From assembly GCA_028565715.1 (NCBI GenBank), contig JAOXYC010194576.1:1-12007 (forward strand): a stretch of 12,007 bases of DNA, in the 5' to 3' direction. Both the position numbers and the translations under genes were made by a program. This stretch comes from Phoronis pallida (Eukaryota; Phoronida; Phoronidae). The notes under the pieces are model-generated. The model had not been told where the DNA came from and searched no databases. It was given only the letters and a program-made list of their open reading frames with translations. Below, piece after piece: positions 9,301 through 12,007 of the stretch (its first letter is position 1; each line of letters begins with the position of its first letter).

Positions 9301-11845
9301 CCGGCATAGTGTTTACGAATACGTGTTGCATTTTCTGAAATATTGTTGTTTCATTTTTCTTCATCTTCTTCTCCTCCTTCTTTTTGATAAACAAATAACA
9401 AATTTTACATTTAACTATTTGCGTGGTGTCGTTCTGTCCAATGTTTAACTCACGCCAGCAATGTTTAACAAATTTGAAAAGACAGAAAAAATCATCCTAA
9501 CTGAACTGGGAAACGAACCCAGGTCTAACAAATTTAGAGAAAATCAATTTGTGCAATATTTGTTATCTATAGTCTATGTATAGAAACTCATTGGTATTAA
9601 TGATAACAAAAATAACCATTTATTAAATAAATAAAAAGATTACTTACCGGAAACCTGTAACTTAGCTGGTTGGTTTTGGATTCGCAATAATGTATGTCGC
9701 CATCTGTTATCGATTCAGCCACCATGTTTATCGACTTGACTGGACCTTGAAAGACAAACGGTTTATCTTTAGTGTATTCTCATGTGGACTTACTAATACT
9801 TGACTTGACTTATTCTCATGGTTCATCCAGGGATCAAAGAGCCTCGACCAAAGCTTTCAAAAAAAAATAAATCATTCTACCGAACTGGCACTCTTAGAAT
9901 TTACTGATAGAATATACGATTATTTGGATTCTGGAAAAATACCTTTATCTATTTTTATTGATTTAAGCAAAGCATTTGATTGTATTGATCACTCTATTCT
10001 TATTCATAAATTACATCACTATGGCATAATTGACAAGTCTCTCTCTTGGTTTAAAAACTATCTAAGTAATCGTAAACAATTCGTTTCTATAGACAACTCA
10101 AAATCATCTAATAAAAATATTACAATGGGTGTTCCTCAAGGATCAATATTAGGCCCTTTACTTTTTTCAATTTATATTAATGATTTTTGCAATGCTTCTA
10201 ATGTTAGTCTTCTACAATATGCTGATGATTCTTGCTTTACTATACCAACTAATACTAACTCTTCAAATATAGAATTAAGCACTTTGCTTAATAACAAACT
10301 TGACGAAATAAACAACTGGTTAACTGTTAATAAGTTATCTCTAAATGCTTCCAAAACTAAATGCATGATTTTTCATTTCTCTCAGAGACACATTACCCCT
10401 ATTCAAAAACCTATTCTCAAAATTAAACAAACAGTTTTAACATATGTCAACCACTTTCATTTTCTTGGAGTCACAATAGACAATAATTTATCTTGGAATC
10501 AACATATTCATGAGCTCTCTAACAAACTTTCAAGAACTTGCGGTATTCTTTCAAAACTTAGAAAATCACTCCCTTCTCACATTCTAAAACTAATTTATAA
10601 TTCTCTTTTTGAGTCTCATTTGTCTTATGGTATTGTTTTATGGGGATTTAATAGTGCATTACGCTTAAATTTAATACAGAAAAGAGCCATTCGTTGTATA
10701 GTTAATGCACGCAACAATGACCATGTTCAACCAATTTGTAAAAATTTAAATATCCTCTTATTAAATTACATCTTCAACATTTCTTGTTTCAAATTTTATT
10801 ATAAATATCTTAAAAACACGTTACCAGAATACTTCGCCACTAGATTTCACTTTATTTCAAATTGTATAATTCATAGACCAGTTAATCCGCCCAACTATCT
10901 TCGTAATTATGACTTCTCTCTTCCAATAACATGTCCTATTATACCAATTCCAATTTCTAATAAAAAGCAATCCCAAAAACGCATCAGATTTCATTTACCT
11001 CACCTCATTAATTCTAATTATCTTCCTCAGCAAGCATTGAATAGATTGAATACTCATTCTCAAAAAAGTTTCATCCGTTTTTCTAAGAATTTGATAATTG
11101 ATAAATACTCTAGTACTTGTAATATCTTGACTTGTTTTGTATGTAATCTAAATCATTAGTCATTGATCACCTGAACCTTTAATTTTTATATCGTTTTAGA
11201 TCATATTCATGATAATATTACTGTTCCCCCCCCCTGCACCCGGCTGATTGCTTGAATTCTCCGTTACAATTTACTGAACAAATGTATATATATTGTTTTG
11301 TTCTCTGTAATTATTATTTCATCTTGTTATTTGTTTGCATAATCATAATTTCTTAACTTCATAGGTGGCTTCAATTTCAGCGATTTTTTTAAAATCTTTT
11401 TGAAGTCTCCTAATTATCATTATATTTTATTTATTATTTGTATTATAGTTTATAATTGAAATAAATGTATTTTTCATTCATTCATTCATTCATTCATTCA
11501 TTCAACTCTATTATGTGCAGTCCTCTATCTCAATCTCAAGAGTAAGAGGCCATATGTCGTGGAGGCGGGTAATTGGGGCCCCAAGTAATATATCCTACCC
11601 AAAGTTGATACTTCACATAAGCGTCTTCTCTAAAGGGCTCCAATGATTCGCGGTTGAGCTGCCAACGTGTCAATACTCGCATGTTCAATTTTAATTGCTT
11701 AATCCATCAACTAATCTTTACCTCCACAATTAACCTCGGCACTGATAGTAACATCGTGCTCATTAGAGAACTCATCGGTTGTGCCTTCCAAAGGTGTTTG
11801 GACGTTAACTACCAACTTGTCACAAAACATGAAGTATACCGCAGA
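222..11845 (-). CDS. Polycystin-1-like (PKD/REJ/GAIN-GPS/PLAT) membrane protein, partial, 17 exons
   Basis: Join on the minus strand, 5' to 3': 11845-11722, 9745-9648, 9235-8339, 7974-7649, 7367-7180, 6526-6257, 6024-5855, 5575-5381, 5171-5040, 4704-4482, 4164-4091, 3661-3413, 3159-2715, 2119-1881, 1402-1175, 606-505, 337-222. The 4076 nt give about 1358 residues without a stop, and every junction has GT/AG and matching phase. Visible parts are two PKD repeats (about residues 15-185), a REJ region (about 190-690), GAIN (about 700-1230) with cleavage triad HLT (1226-1228), TM1 (about 1257-1276) and the start of PLAT (1298 on). Family knowledge: such proteins are large cell-surface, ciliary or sperm receptors that cleave themselves at GPS and pair with TRPP (polycystin-2) channels. 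Both ends lie outside the window. PKD repeats before REJ and the GPS cysteine pattern favour the PKD1 or PKD1L1 side over PKD1L2/3, but the orthology is not settled, so no symbol is given. Confidence 0.95.
505..606 (-). CDS. Exon 16: start of PLAT domain
   Basis: The acceptor TTCTTCCAG precedes ATT GGG GTT, and the donor is AAG|GTGAGT. The exon has 102 nt, phase 0-0, encoding residues 1287-1320: IGVSPLPDNDPNDKYLYEVL then VFTGLRKNAGTDSK. 'L.DNDP.D.Y.YE..V.TG.R..AGT.S.V' is the hallmark opening of the PLAT (LH2) domain in polycystin-1 proteins, which sits in the first intracellular loop. In the family PLAT binds lipids and partners and controls trafficking. Confidence 0.95.
607..1174 (-). other. 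Intron 15-16 (568 bp)
   Basis: GTAAGA donor and TTCTTCCAG acceptor. The sequence is A+T-rich. A 13-bp direct repeat, AGGTTAAATATGA, occurs near 1031 and 1103 on the plus strand. I see no coding block or named element. Confidence 0.75.
1175..1402 (-). CDS. Exon 15: GPS cleavage site, first transmembrane helix, basic linker
   Basis: The acceptor TTTTCCAG precedes GTA GGG GCA, and the donor is AGG|GTAAGA. The exon has 228 nt, phase 0-0, encoding residues 1211-1286. It opens with VGALTTTNFTQCFSNHLTTF, the end of GPS with the self-cleavage triad HLT. Next comes a tether, WIVQPNPIDF. TM1 is YATIGVIFAIYIAVAIWA (about 1205-1264), and the intracellular side is ARHKDKKDLER, a very characteristic polycystin-1 family linker to PLAT. 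The exon is absent from a simple ATG-based search because its only Met is internal. Confidence 0.95.
1349..1357 (-). other. GPS autoproteolysis triad His-Leu|Thr
   Basis: Minus-strand codons CAT, CTT and ACT give His1226, Leu1227 and Thr1228. In GAIN-domain proteins the His activates the Thr/Ser, which attacks the Leu-Thr peptide bond, and the receptor is split into two non-covalently held halves. All three residues are present, so cleavage is predicted. The N-terminal half would be the ectodomain; the C-terminal half would begin with TTF, shortly before TM1. Confidence 0.88.
1403..1880 (-). other. Intron 14-15 (478 bp)
   Basis: GTAAAG donor and TTTTCCAG acceptor. A small stem (AGCTTGTCTT at 1643-1652 against AAGACATGCT at 1666-1675, one mismatch) is the only structure I noticed. 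Open frames on either strand here show no family resemblance. Confidence 0.75.
1881..2119 (-). CDS. Exon 14: end of GAIN and first part of GPS
   Basis: The acceptor ATTAACAG precedes GC CAA GAT, and the donor is AGG|GTAAAG. The exon has 239 nt, enters with two bases and ends in phase 0, encoding residues 1131-1210. GLYRIGVRQLSFDE is the 'G.Y.VGI..L' strand of polycystins. NYSIRTYSTGCYFEQNLRWE carries the first GPS cysteine and the GPS Trp. Where most GPS motifs have Gly-Cys, this one has Gly-Thr (YGTR). Confidence 0.93.
2120..2714 (-). other. Intron 13-14 (595 bp), largely filled by a foldback element
   Basis: GTAAGA donor and TTAACAG acceptor. The foldback element at 2302-2682 makes up most of it. 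Without that element the intron would be about 214 bp, similar to its neighbours, which suggests the element was inserted. Confidence 0.8.
2302..2682. mobile_element. MITE-like foldback element with long terminal inverted repeats
   Basis: Positions 2302-2342 are an exact reverse complement of 2642-2682 (41 bp, starting AATAGCAAACATCCGAATTA). The match continues inward for some tens of bases with mostly C/T and G/A changes, for example GCGCGAATGCGC against ACGCAAATGCGT, then a shared TGGACAAAC. There is no transposase frame in the 381 bp, so it would be a non-autonomous DNA element. No clean target-site duplication is visible: the flanks are CAATTCAT on the left and GTTTATCAT on the right. The superfamily cannot be assigned. 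Confidence 0.8.
2715..3159 (-). CDS. Exon 13: GAIN beta sandwich
   Basis: The acceptor TTTTCCAG precedes GCA AGT GTG, and the donor is ATAA|GTAAGA. The exon has 445 nt, enters in phase 0 and leaves one base, encoding residues 983-1130. It includes DSQAVTIDFFTLN, REIEIQIPRNQN, WTHLAYHKF, NSSVHIQVYPEDTNAHVLVL and a downstream YIFVLP. This is a close fit to the polycystin GAIN pattern 'L.V..L...I.I.IPR......M..H.F......SSVHI.I.P......L.VY.R'. The frame stays open past the donor into the foldback element; joining at GTAAGA instead gives NFEDLIS-QDRHTAF, which continues the domain. Confidence 0.93.
3413..3661 (-). CDS. Exon 12: linker into GAIN subdomain B
   Basis: The acceptor CTATTTAG precedes GCG AGC AGC, and the donor is ATT|GTAAGT. 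The exon has 249 nt, phase 0-0, encoding residues 900-982. It includes ASSVVQEAKMALQKLSLAIA, then VIQTDNMDIYIDKS and CATSSCYGN. The strand 'V.....N..I...K' is where the polycystin GAIN beta sandwich begins. Two close cysteines could form a local disulfide. Confidence 0.9.
3662..4090 (-). other. Intron 11-12 (429 bp)
   Basis: GTAAGT donor and CTATTTAG acceptor. It is very T-rich on the plus strand. It contains a block (3861-3946) that resembles the 3' border of exon 11, described separately. An open minus-strand frame spans 3730-4011, but it is Lys/Asn-rich and shows no family motif. Confidence 0.7.
3861..4120. repeat. Two diverged direct blocks, one covering the end of exon 11
   Basis: Block 3861-3946 and block 4021-4120 share, in order, TAGATGTA, TATCGTTAAC, TTTAT, TGAACTTA and GTTCTTTGTT with small gaps. 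The offset is about 160-170 bp. The right block includes the last codons of exon 11 and its donor (TGAACTTAC on plus). In the left block the matching place reads TGAACTTAGG, so on the minus strand the GT of the donor is replaced. A local duplication followed by decay is the simplest reading. By eye only. Confidence 0.45.
4091..4164 (-). CDS. Exon 11: short linker exon (acceptor chosen by frame)
   Basis: The donor is ACC|GTAAGT. Two acceptors lie close together. TTCTATAG before GG CTA CAG keeps the frame and phase, giving WLQGSPDEASSELLLETNTK for 74 nt and residues 875-899. The later GGCTACAG would lead to an in-frame TGA. The peptide is acidic and low in recognisable motifs, so the support is splice signals, phase with exons 10 and 12, and position only. 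If it is skipped, exon 10 (leaving one base) cannot join exon 12 (phase 0), so some exon is needed here. Confidence 0.65.
4165..4481 (-). other. Intron 10-11 (317 bp)
   Basis: GTAAGT donor and TTCTATAG acceptor. A long open minus-strand frame crosses it (4131-4433), but it is not in phase with exon 10 and shows no domain. A CACTCTTTAA-containing stretch near 4260-4328 loosely resembles 3948-4010, so repeat-derived sequence is possible. Confidence 0.65.
4482..4704 (-). CDS. Exon 10: helical GAIN subdomain A
   Basis: The acceptor TTCTTTAG precedes ATT AAG TCG, and the donor is GCAT|GTAAGT. The exon has 223 nt, enters in phase 0 and leaves one base, encoding residues 801-874. RMVDMVSNLSETTSVEELEK then QAQTIVSLIGDITEAVNIHM forms two predicted amphipathic helices typical of the segment before the GAIN beta sandwich. 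It ends in an acidic tail, DTDIDTEDA. Confidence 0.87.
4705..5039 (-). other. Intron 9-10 (335 bp)
   Basis: GTGAGA donor and TTCTTTAG acceptor. A+T-rich sequence; I see no coding block, repeat or motif. Confidence 0.75.
5040..5171 (-). CDS. Exon 9: helical GAIN subdomain A
   Basis: The acceptor AATTTCCAG precedes GTT CGC, and the donor is CAG|GTGAGA. The exon has 132 nt, phase 0-0, encoding residues 757-800. VDSLDDLTKSVSNIADIAQV followed by STALKGVIENTDEVSRDGQ matches the polycystin/aGPCR pattern of helices with 'I...L..V.....E.S.'. The flanking exons 8 and 10 have the same helical character and phase-0 shared borders. Confidence 0.88.
5381..5575 (-). CDS. Exon 8: helical linker / GAIN subdomain A
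   Basis: The acceptor CCTTTCAG precedes GTC AAG CCT, and the donor is AAA|GTAAGT. The exon has 195 nt, phase 0-0, encoding residues 692-756. LAEVRDVVKTILSNEASELT, then NILNSGNIKETSNAI and a hydrophobic run suggest amphipathic helices. In polycystins such helices ('..L......L..SGD......I..L...LN') follow REJ and belong to the helical half of GAIN. Confidence 0.88.
5855..6024 (-). CDS. Exon 7: last REJ segment
   Basis: The acceptor TTTCAG precedes TA AGG CAC, and the donor is CAA|GTACGT. The exon has 170 nt, enters with two bases and ends in phase 0. It encodes residues 635-691, including SPNISLSLPLGLAENSY, MDVIATISDVHGAVTTF and GQVQ. This fits the end of the REJ region, where 'LP.G......V.V...D..GA.T......V.V' precedes the helical GAIN subdomain. 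Confidence 0.9.
6257..6526 (-). CDS. Exon 6: REJ region with the VNQPP..G.C motif
   Basis: The acceptor TTTACAG precedes CA TCT TCC, and the donor is TTTG|GTAGGT. The exon has 270 nt, enters with two bases and leaves one. It encodes residues 545-634: IVIDAKLFQRYKNHTRFRLG, then TFLTLCVNQPPVNGSCII and WDITCSDWKDPEGDDIVEYK. These are strong REJ landmarks ('Y.F.L', 'VN.PP..G.C', 'F...C..W.DPE....Y.'). The alternative donor 4 nt downstream (GTAG|GTATTC) fails the frame test with exon 7, so GTAGGT is chosen. Confidence 0.92.
6527..7179 (-). other. Intron 5-6 (653 bp)
   Basis: GTACAA donor and TTTACAG acceptor. It holds the 115-bp hairpin at 6635-6749 and a less A+T-rich patch at 7022-7110 (GGTCCAACTGGGATGGGGC, CCCCTCCTCGGGCCGAAG) that differs in composition from the rest. 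The plus-strand open frame at 6775-6963 has no support. Confidence 0.75.
6635..6749. repeat. 115-bp near-palindromic hairpin in an intron
   Basis: The left arm runs from ATAGGTTATT to ACTTGAATC (6635-6693) and the right arm from GATTCAAGT to ATAACCTAT (6698-6749), leaving a 4-base loop, ATCC. Paired blocks are ATAGGTTATT, GTTTGAATAT, GTGAGGTTATTC and ACTTGAATC, with a few mismatches and a short gap near CTGCTTGG. It may be a small hairpin MITE or an RNA-level structure in the intron. No coding capacity. Confidence 0.85.
7180..7367 (-). CDS. Exon 5: cysteine-rich REJ segment
   Basis: The acceptor GAATAG precedes T TGT GGT, and the donor is CCAG|GTACAA. The exon has 188 nt, begins with one base that completes AA|T (Asn) and leaves one base. 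It encodes residues 482-544, giving RINCGAGGLCTRNRCGQRIN, then RLALVGGCESNC and the Trp strand YNYKWDLSYQ. Six cysteines in the first 35 residues match the REJ pattern in which paired cysteines precede 'NP..RL.L...C..C'. An alternative acceptor GTGCAG 10 nt further in would break the frame. Confidence 0.9.
7649..7974 (-). CDS. Exon 4: REJ region
   Basis: The acceptor TTTACAG precedes GGC AGC, and the donor is AAA|GTAAGT. The exon has 326 nt, enters in phase 0 and leaves two bases. It encodes residues 374-481, including GSLRYEFYCKRF, GGCFRKGPGRLNI, INLTYQICVVAKKDTRERY and VEGNPPSVRI. The 'Y.F.C' start and 'PP.V.I.C' end are classic REJ positions. An open frame continues upstream into a poly-Ser stretch made by GAT repeats, but the acceptor and the REJ motif show that this part is intron. 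Confidence 0.92.
7975..8338 (-). other. Intron 3-4 (364 bp) with GAT microsatellites
   Basis: GTGGGT donor and TTTACAG acceptor. GAT trinucleotide runs lie at about 7982-8004 and 8033-8046, just upstream of the exon 4 acceptor on the minus strand, where they read as ATC repeats and form part of the pyrimidine-containing region. The rest shows nothing. Confidence 0.8.
7982..8046. repeat. (GAT)n microsatellite, two runs
   Basis: One uninterrupted GAT run of about seven units from 7982 is followed by an interrupted stretch (GGGCGAAAATGATGACGAC) and a second run from 8033. This simple repeat is likely length-variable. It creates a false poly-Ser frame on the minus strand. Confidence 0.9.
8339..9235 (-). 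CDS. Exon 3: end of PKD repeat 1, PKD repeat 2 with four Cys, start of REJ
   Basis: This is the largest exon, 897 nt and phase 0-0, with acceptor TTTAG|AATCC and donor ACG|GTGGGT. It encodes residues 75-373. It opens with NPGEYILTVTGSNPF, the end of PKD repeat 1. A second PKD repeat follows, with EWGDG (near 9034) and HVYSREGFYEVN. Four cysteines sit between these strands, in PNPC, GRC, TEC and GKC. From SSLNCNKPSLDI on, the sequence fits the REJ domain: LSLKC, a Trp-containing strand, YGIYKFDLTVRM and EPLVFDARAHSYDPDD. There are many N-X-S/T sites (NDT, NVT, NMT, NGT), as expected for an extracellular, glycosylated segment. The intron-side reading after ACG is open for some codons, but the jump to exon 4 restores the REJ motif 'SYDPD....L.Y.W.C'. 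Confidence 0.93.
9236..9647 (-). other. Intron 2-3 (412 bp)
   Basis: GTAAGT donor and TTTAG acceptor. It contains a pyrimidine tract (TTCTTCATCTTCTTCTCCTC at 9357 on), a repeated CAATGTTTAAC (near 9439 and 9460), and a tRNA-like B-box segment at 9490-9520 listed separately. No coding block. Confidence 0.75.
9490..9520 (-). repeat. tRNA-like B-box segment, possible SINE remnant
   Basis: On the minus strand the sequence reads CCTGGGTTCGTTTCCCAG, close to a tRNA T-arm or RNA polymerase III B box (GGTTCGANTCC) with a paired stem. I find no A box at the expected distance and no cloverleaf, so it is not a tRNA gene. A decayed tRNA-derived SINE is possible. Confidence 0.35.
9648..9745 (-). CDS. Exon 2: middle of the first PKD repeat
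   Basis: The exon lies between acceptor CTTTCAAG and donor CCG|GTAAGT. It has 98 nt, starts with two bases that complete a Gly codon and ends in phase 0. It encodes residues 42-74, including ITDGDIHYCESKTN and ending YRFP. Joined to exon 3 it gives YRFP-NPGEYILTVTGSNP, which is the typical last strand of a PKD repeat ('H.Y..PG.Y.V.LTV.N'). The exon lacks an internal ATG and is short, so a simple ORF search would miss it. The phase match and domain continuity on both sides make the call firm. Confidence 0.85.
9849..11159 (+). CDS. Reverse transcriptase of a non-LTR retrotransposon, N-terminally truncated
   Basis: About 436 codons, open to the TAG at 11157-11159; the frame is also open upstream to a stop at 9801, but RT resemblance begins near 9849. 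Motifs in order: NHSTELALLEF (finger region), FIDLSKAFDCIDH (first catalytic Asp), GVPQGSILGPLLF, then QYADDSCF with the catalytic YADD, NNWLTVNKLSLNASKTKCMI, a thumb-like region, and LSYGIVLWGF. The C-terminal part, with HLPHLINSNYLPQQALNRL, is family-like but unnamed. No Met is visible at the true start because the 5' end is missing. There is no frameshift or stop, so this copy is fairly young, but it cannot be autonomous without the endonuclease. The region near the truncation (SFQKKINHST) is altered relative to the usual 'GFR...ST' motif. Confidence 0.93.
   Translation, partial: QSFQKKINHSTELALLEFTDRIYDYLDSGKIPLSIFIDLSKAFDCIDHSILIHKLHHYGIIDKSLSWFKNYLSNRKQFVSIDNSKSSNKNITMGVPQGSILGPLLFSIYINDFCNASNVSLLQYADDSCFTIPTNTNSSNIELSTLLNNKLDEINNWLTVNKLSLNASKTKCMIFHFSQRHITPIQKPILKIKQTVLTYVNHFHFLGVTIDNNLSWNQHIHELSNKLSRTCGILSKLRKSLPSHILKLIYNSLFESHLSYGIVLWGFNSALRLNLIQKRAIRCIVNARNNDHVQPICKNLNILLLNYIFNISCFKFYYKYLKNTLPEYFATRFHFISNCIIHRPVNPPNYLRNYDFSLPITCPIIPIPISNKKQSQKRIRFHLPHLINSNYLPQQALNRLNTHSQKSFIRFSKNLIIDKYSSTCNILTCFVCNLNH
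11473..11504 (+). repeat. (TTCA)8 tail of the retrotransposon
   Basis: Eight perfect TTCA units directly after the AATAAATGTATTTT end of the element. This marks the 3' end of the insertion. Host sequence resumes at ACTCTATTATG. Confidence 0.93.
11722..11845 (-). CDS. Exon 1 of window: start of a PKD repeat
   Basis: The acceptor TTTTTTCAG precedes TCT GCG GTA, and the donor is GGAG|GTAAAG. The exon has 124 nt, enters in phase 0 and leaves one base. It encodes residues 1-41, including VVNVQTPLEG and HDVTISAEVNCG. This is the linker plus first strands of an extracellular PKD (Ig-like) repeat, where a 'V.V..PLEGL' segment commonly precedes each repeat. The last base joins GT of exon 2 to make Gly. 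Earlier exons must lie to the right of the window, since this is already inside the ectodomain. Confidence 0.8.
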
Positions 11846-12007
11846 CTGAAAAAAGAAGTTGGAATTATAAATAGAGTATCCTATGTCTATTGTACATGCA
11901 TATTTAACTGTGTAATTTTTTACTGCTTCTCTGAGCTCTAAAGGATTCAAACTTTACATTACATCAACTACGGTGAACTATCGTGCCACAATTTGCAATG
12001 GACAAAA
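11846..12007 (-). other. Intron upstream of exon 1, running off the window
   Basis: A pyrimidine-rich acceptor stretch (CTTCTTTTTTCAG on minus) abuts exon 1. Beyond it the minus frame is open for some codons, but these do not resemble a PKD repeat. I see no further exon up to the edge. Confidence 0.65.

Larger units (their letters stand above)
9838..11504 (+). mobile_element. 5'-truncated non-LTR retrotransposon (CR1/L2/Jockey-like)
   Basis: A reverse transcriptase frame is followed by a 3' UTR with a C9 run near 11225, AATAAA at 11460 and a (TTCA)8 tail. There is no LTR, no endonuclease domain and no first ORF, so the copy is 5'-truncated inside the RT domain, the usual result of incomplete target-primed reverse transcription. 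The 5' limit is approximate, set where RT resemblance starts. I could not find a target-site duplication. A tail of short tandem repeats rather than poly(A) fits the CR1/L2 group, but the clade is inferred. It lies antisense to the host gene. Confidence 0.9.
9746..11721 (-). other. Intron 1-2 (1976 bp) enlarged by a retrotransposon
   Basis: GTAAAG donor at 11721 and CTTTCAAG acceptor at 9746. The retrotransposon accounts for about 1.67 kb. Outside it, 9746-9837 has two TATTCTCATG copies. The stretch 11505-11721 has a 12-bp palindrome, TTGGGGCCCCAA (11573-11584), and no coding block. Confidence 0.85.

Noticed and set aside
9490-9520. Complete tRNA gene
   Set aside because: Only a T-arm-like stem is present; no acceptor stem, anticodon arm or A box at the expected spacing.
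10172-10366. Minus-strand open frame inside the retrotransposon
   Set aside because: Antisense shadow of the reverse transcriptase around the YADD motif.
11473-11504. CRISPR-like array
   Set aside because: TTCA units are contiguous without spacers; this is a retrotransposon tail.
9800-11530. Target-site duplication of the retrotransposon
   Set aside because: I compared the flanks near 9838 and 11505 and saw no convincing direct repeat; the truncated 5' end makes the limit uncertain.

Overview
The window is animal (metazoan) nuclear DNA. Almost all of it is the middle of one large, intron-rich gene on the minus strand, which I identify as a polycystin-1 family (PKD1-like, REJ/GAIN/PLAT) membrane protein. 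Short coding blocks flanked by GT/AG splice sites, A+T-rich introns, microsatellites, inverted-repeat elements and a non-LTR retrotransposon all indicate a eukaryote. The family, the compact introns and the retroelement suggest an invertebrate, probably aquatic, but the species cannot be told from the sequence.

Reading the minus strand from right to left, I assembled 17 exons between 11845 and 222. They give 4076 coding nt, about 1358 residues, with no stop and with all 16 junctions phase-compatible. Residue numbers below refer to this partial protein. Order of parts: a PKD repeat (exons 1-3), a second PKD repeat with four cysteines (exon 3), a long REJ region (exons 3-7), a helical linker or GAIN subdomain A (exons 8-12), the beta-rich part of GAIN (exons 13-14), the GPS autoproteolysis site His-Leu-Thr (exon 15), the first transmembrane helix (exon 15), and the first part of the intracellular PLAT domain (exons 16-17). 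The start codon, signal peptide and N-terminal domains lie beyond the right edge. The rest of PLAT and the remaining membrane helices, including the channel-like part, lie beyond the left edge.

The introns hold several mobile or structured elements. The largest intron (9746-11721) carries a 5'-truncated non-LTR retrotransposon in the opposite orientation (plus strand). It has an intact reverse transcriptase frame and a (TTCA)8 tail. The intron at 2120-2714 is mostly a 381-bp foldback element with 41-bp perfect terminal inverted repeats, ending 32 bp from a splice donor. The intron at 6527-7179 has a 115-bp near-palindromic hairpin. GAT microsatellites lie at 7982-8046, and a decayed duplicate of an exon border may lie near 3861-3946.

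There is one host gene here, so there is no operon or gene cluster. I see no CRISPR array, rRNA, complete tRNA or bacterial feature. The most notable points are the intact GPS cleavage triad with paired loss of two GPS cysteines, the cysteine-bearing PKD repeat, and the intronic elements.
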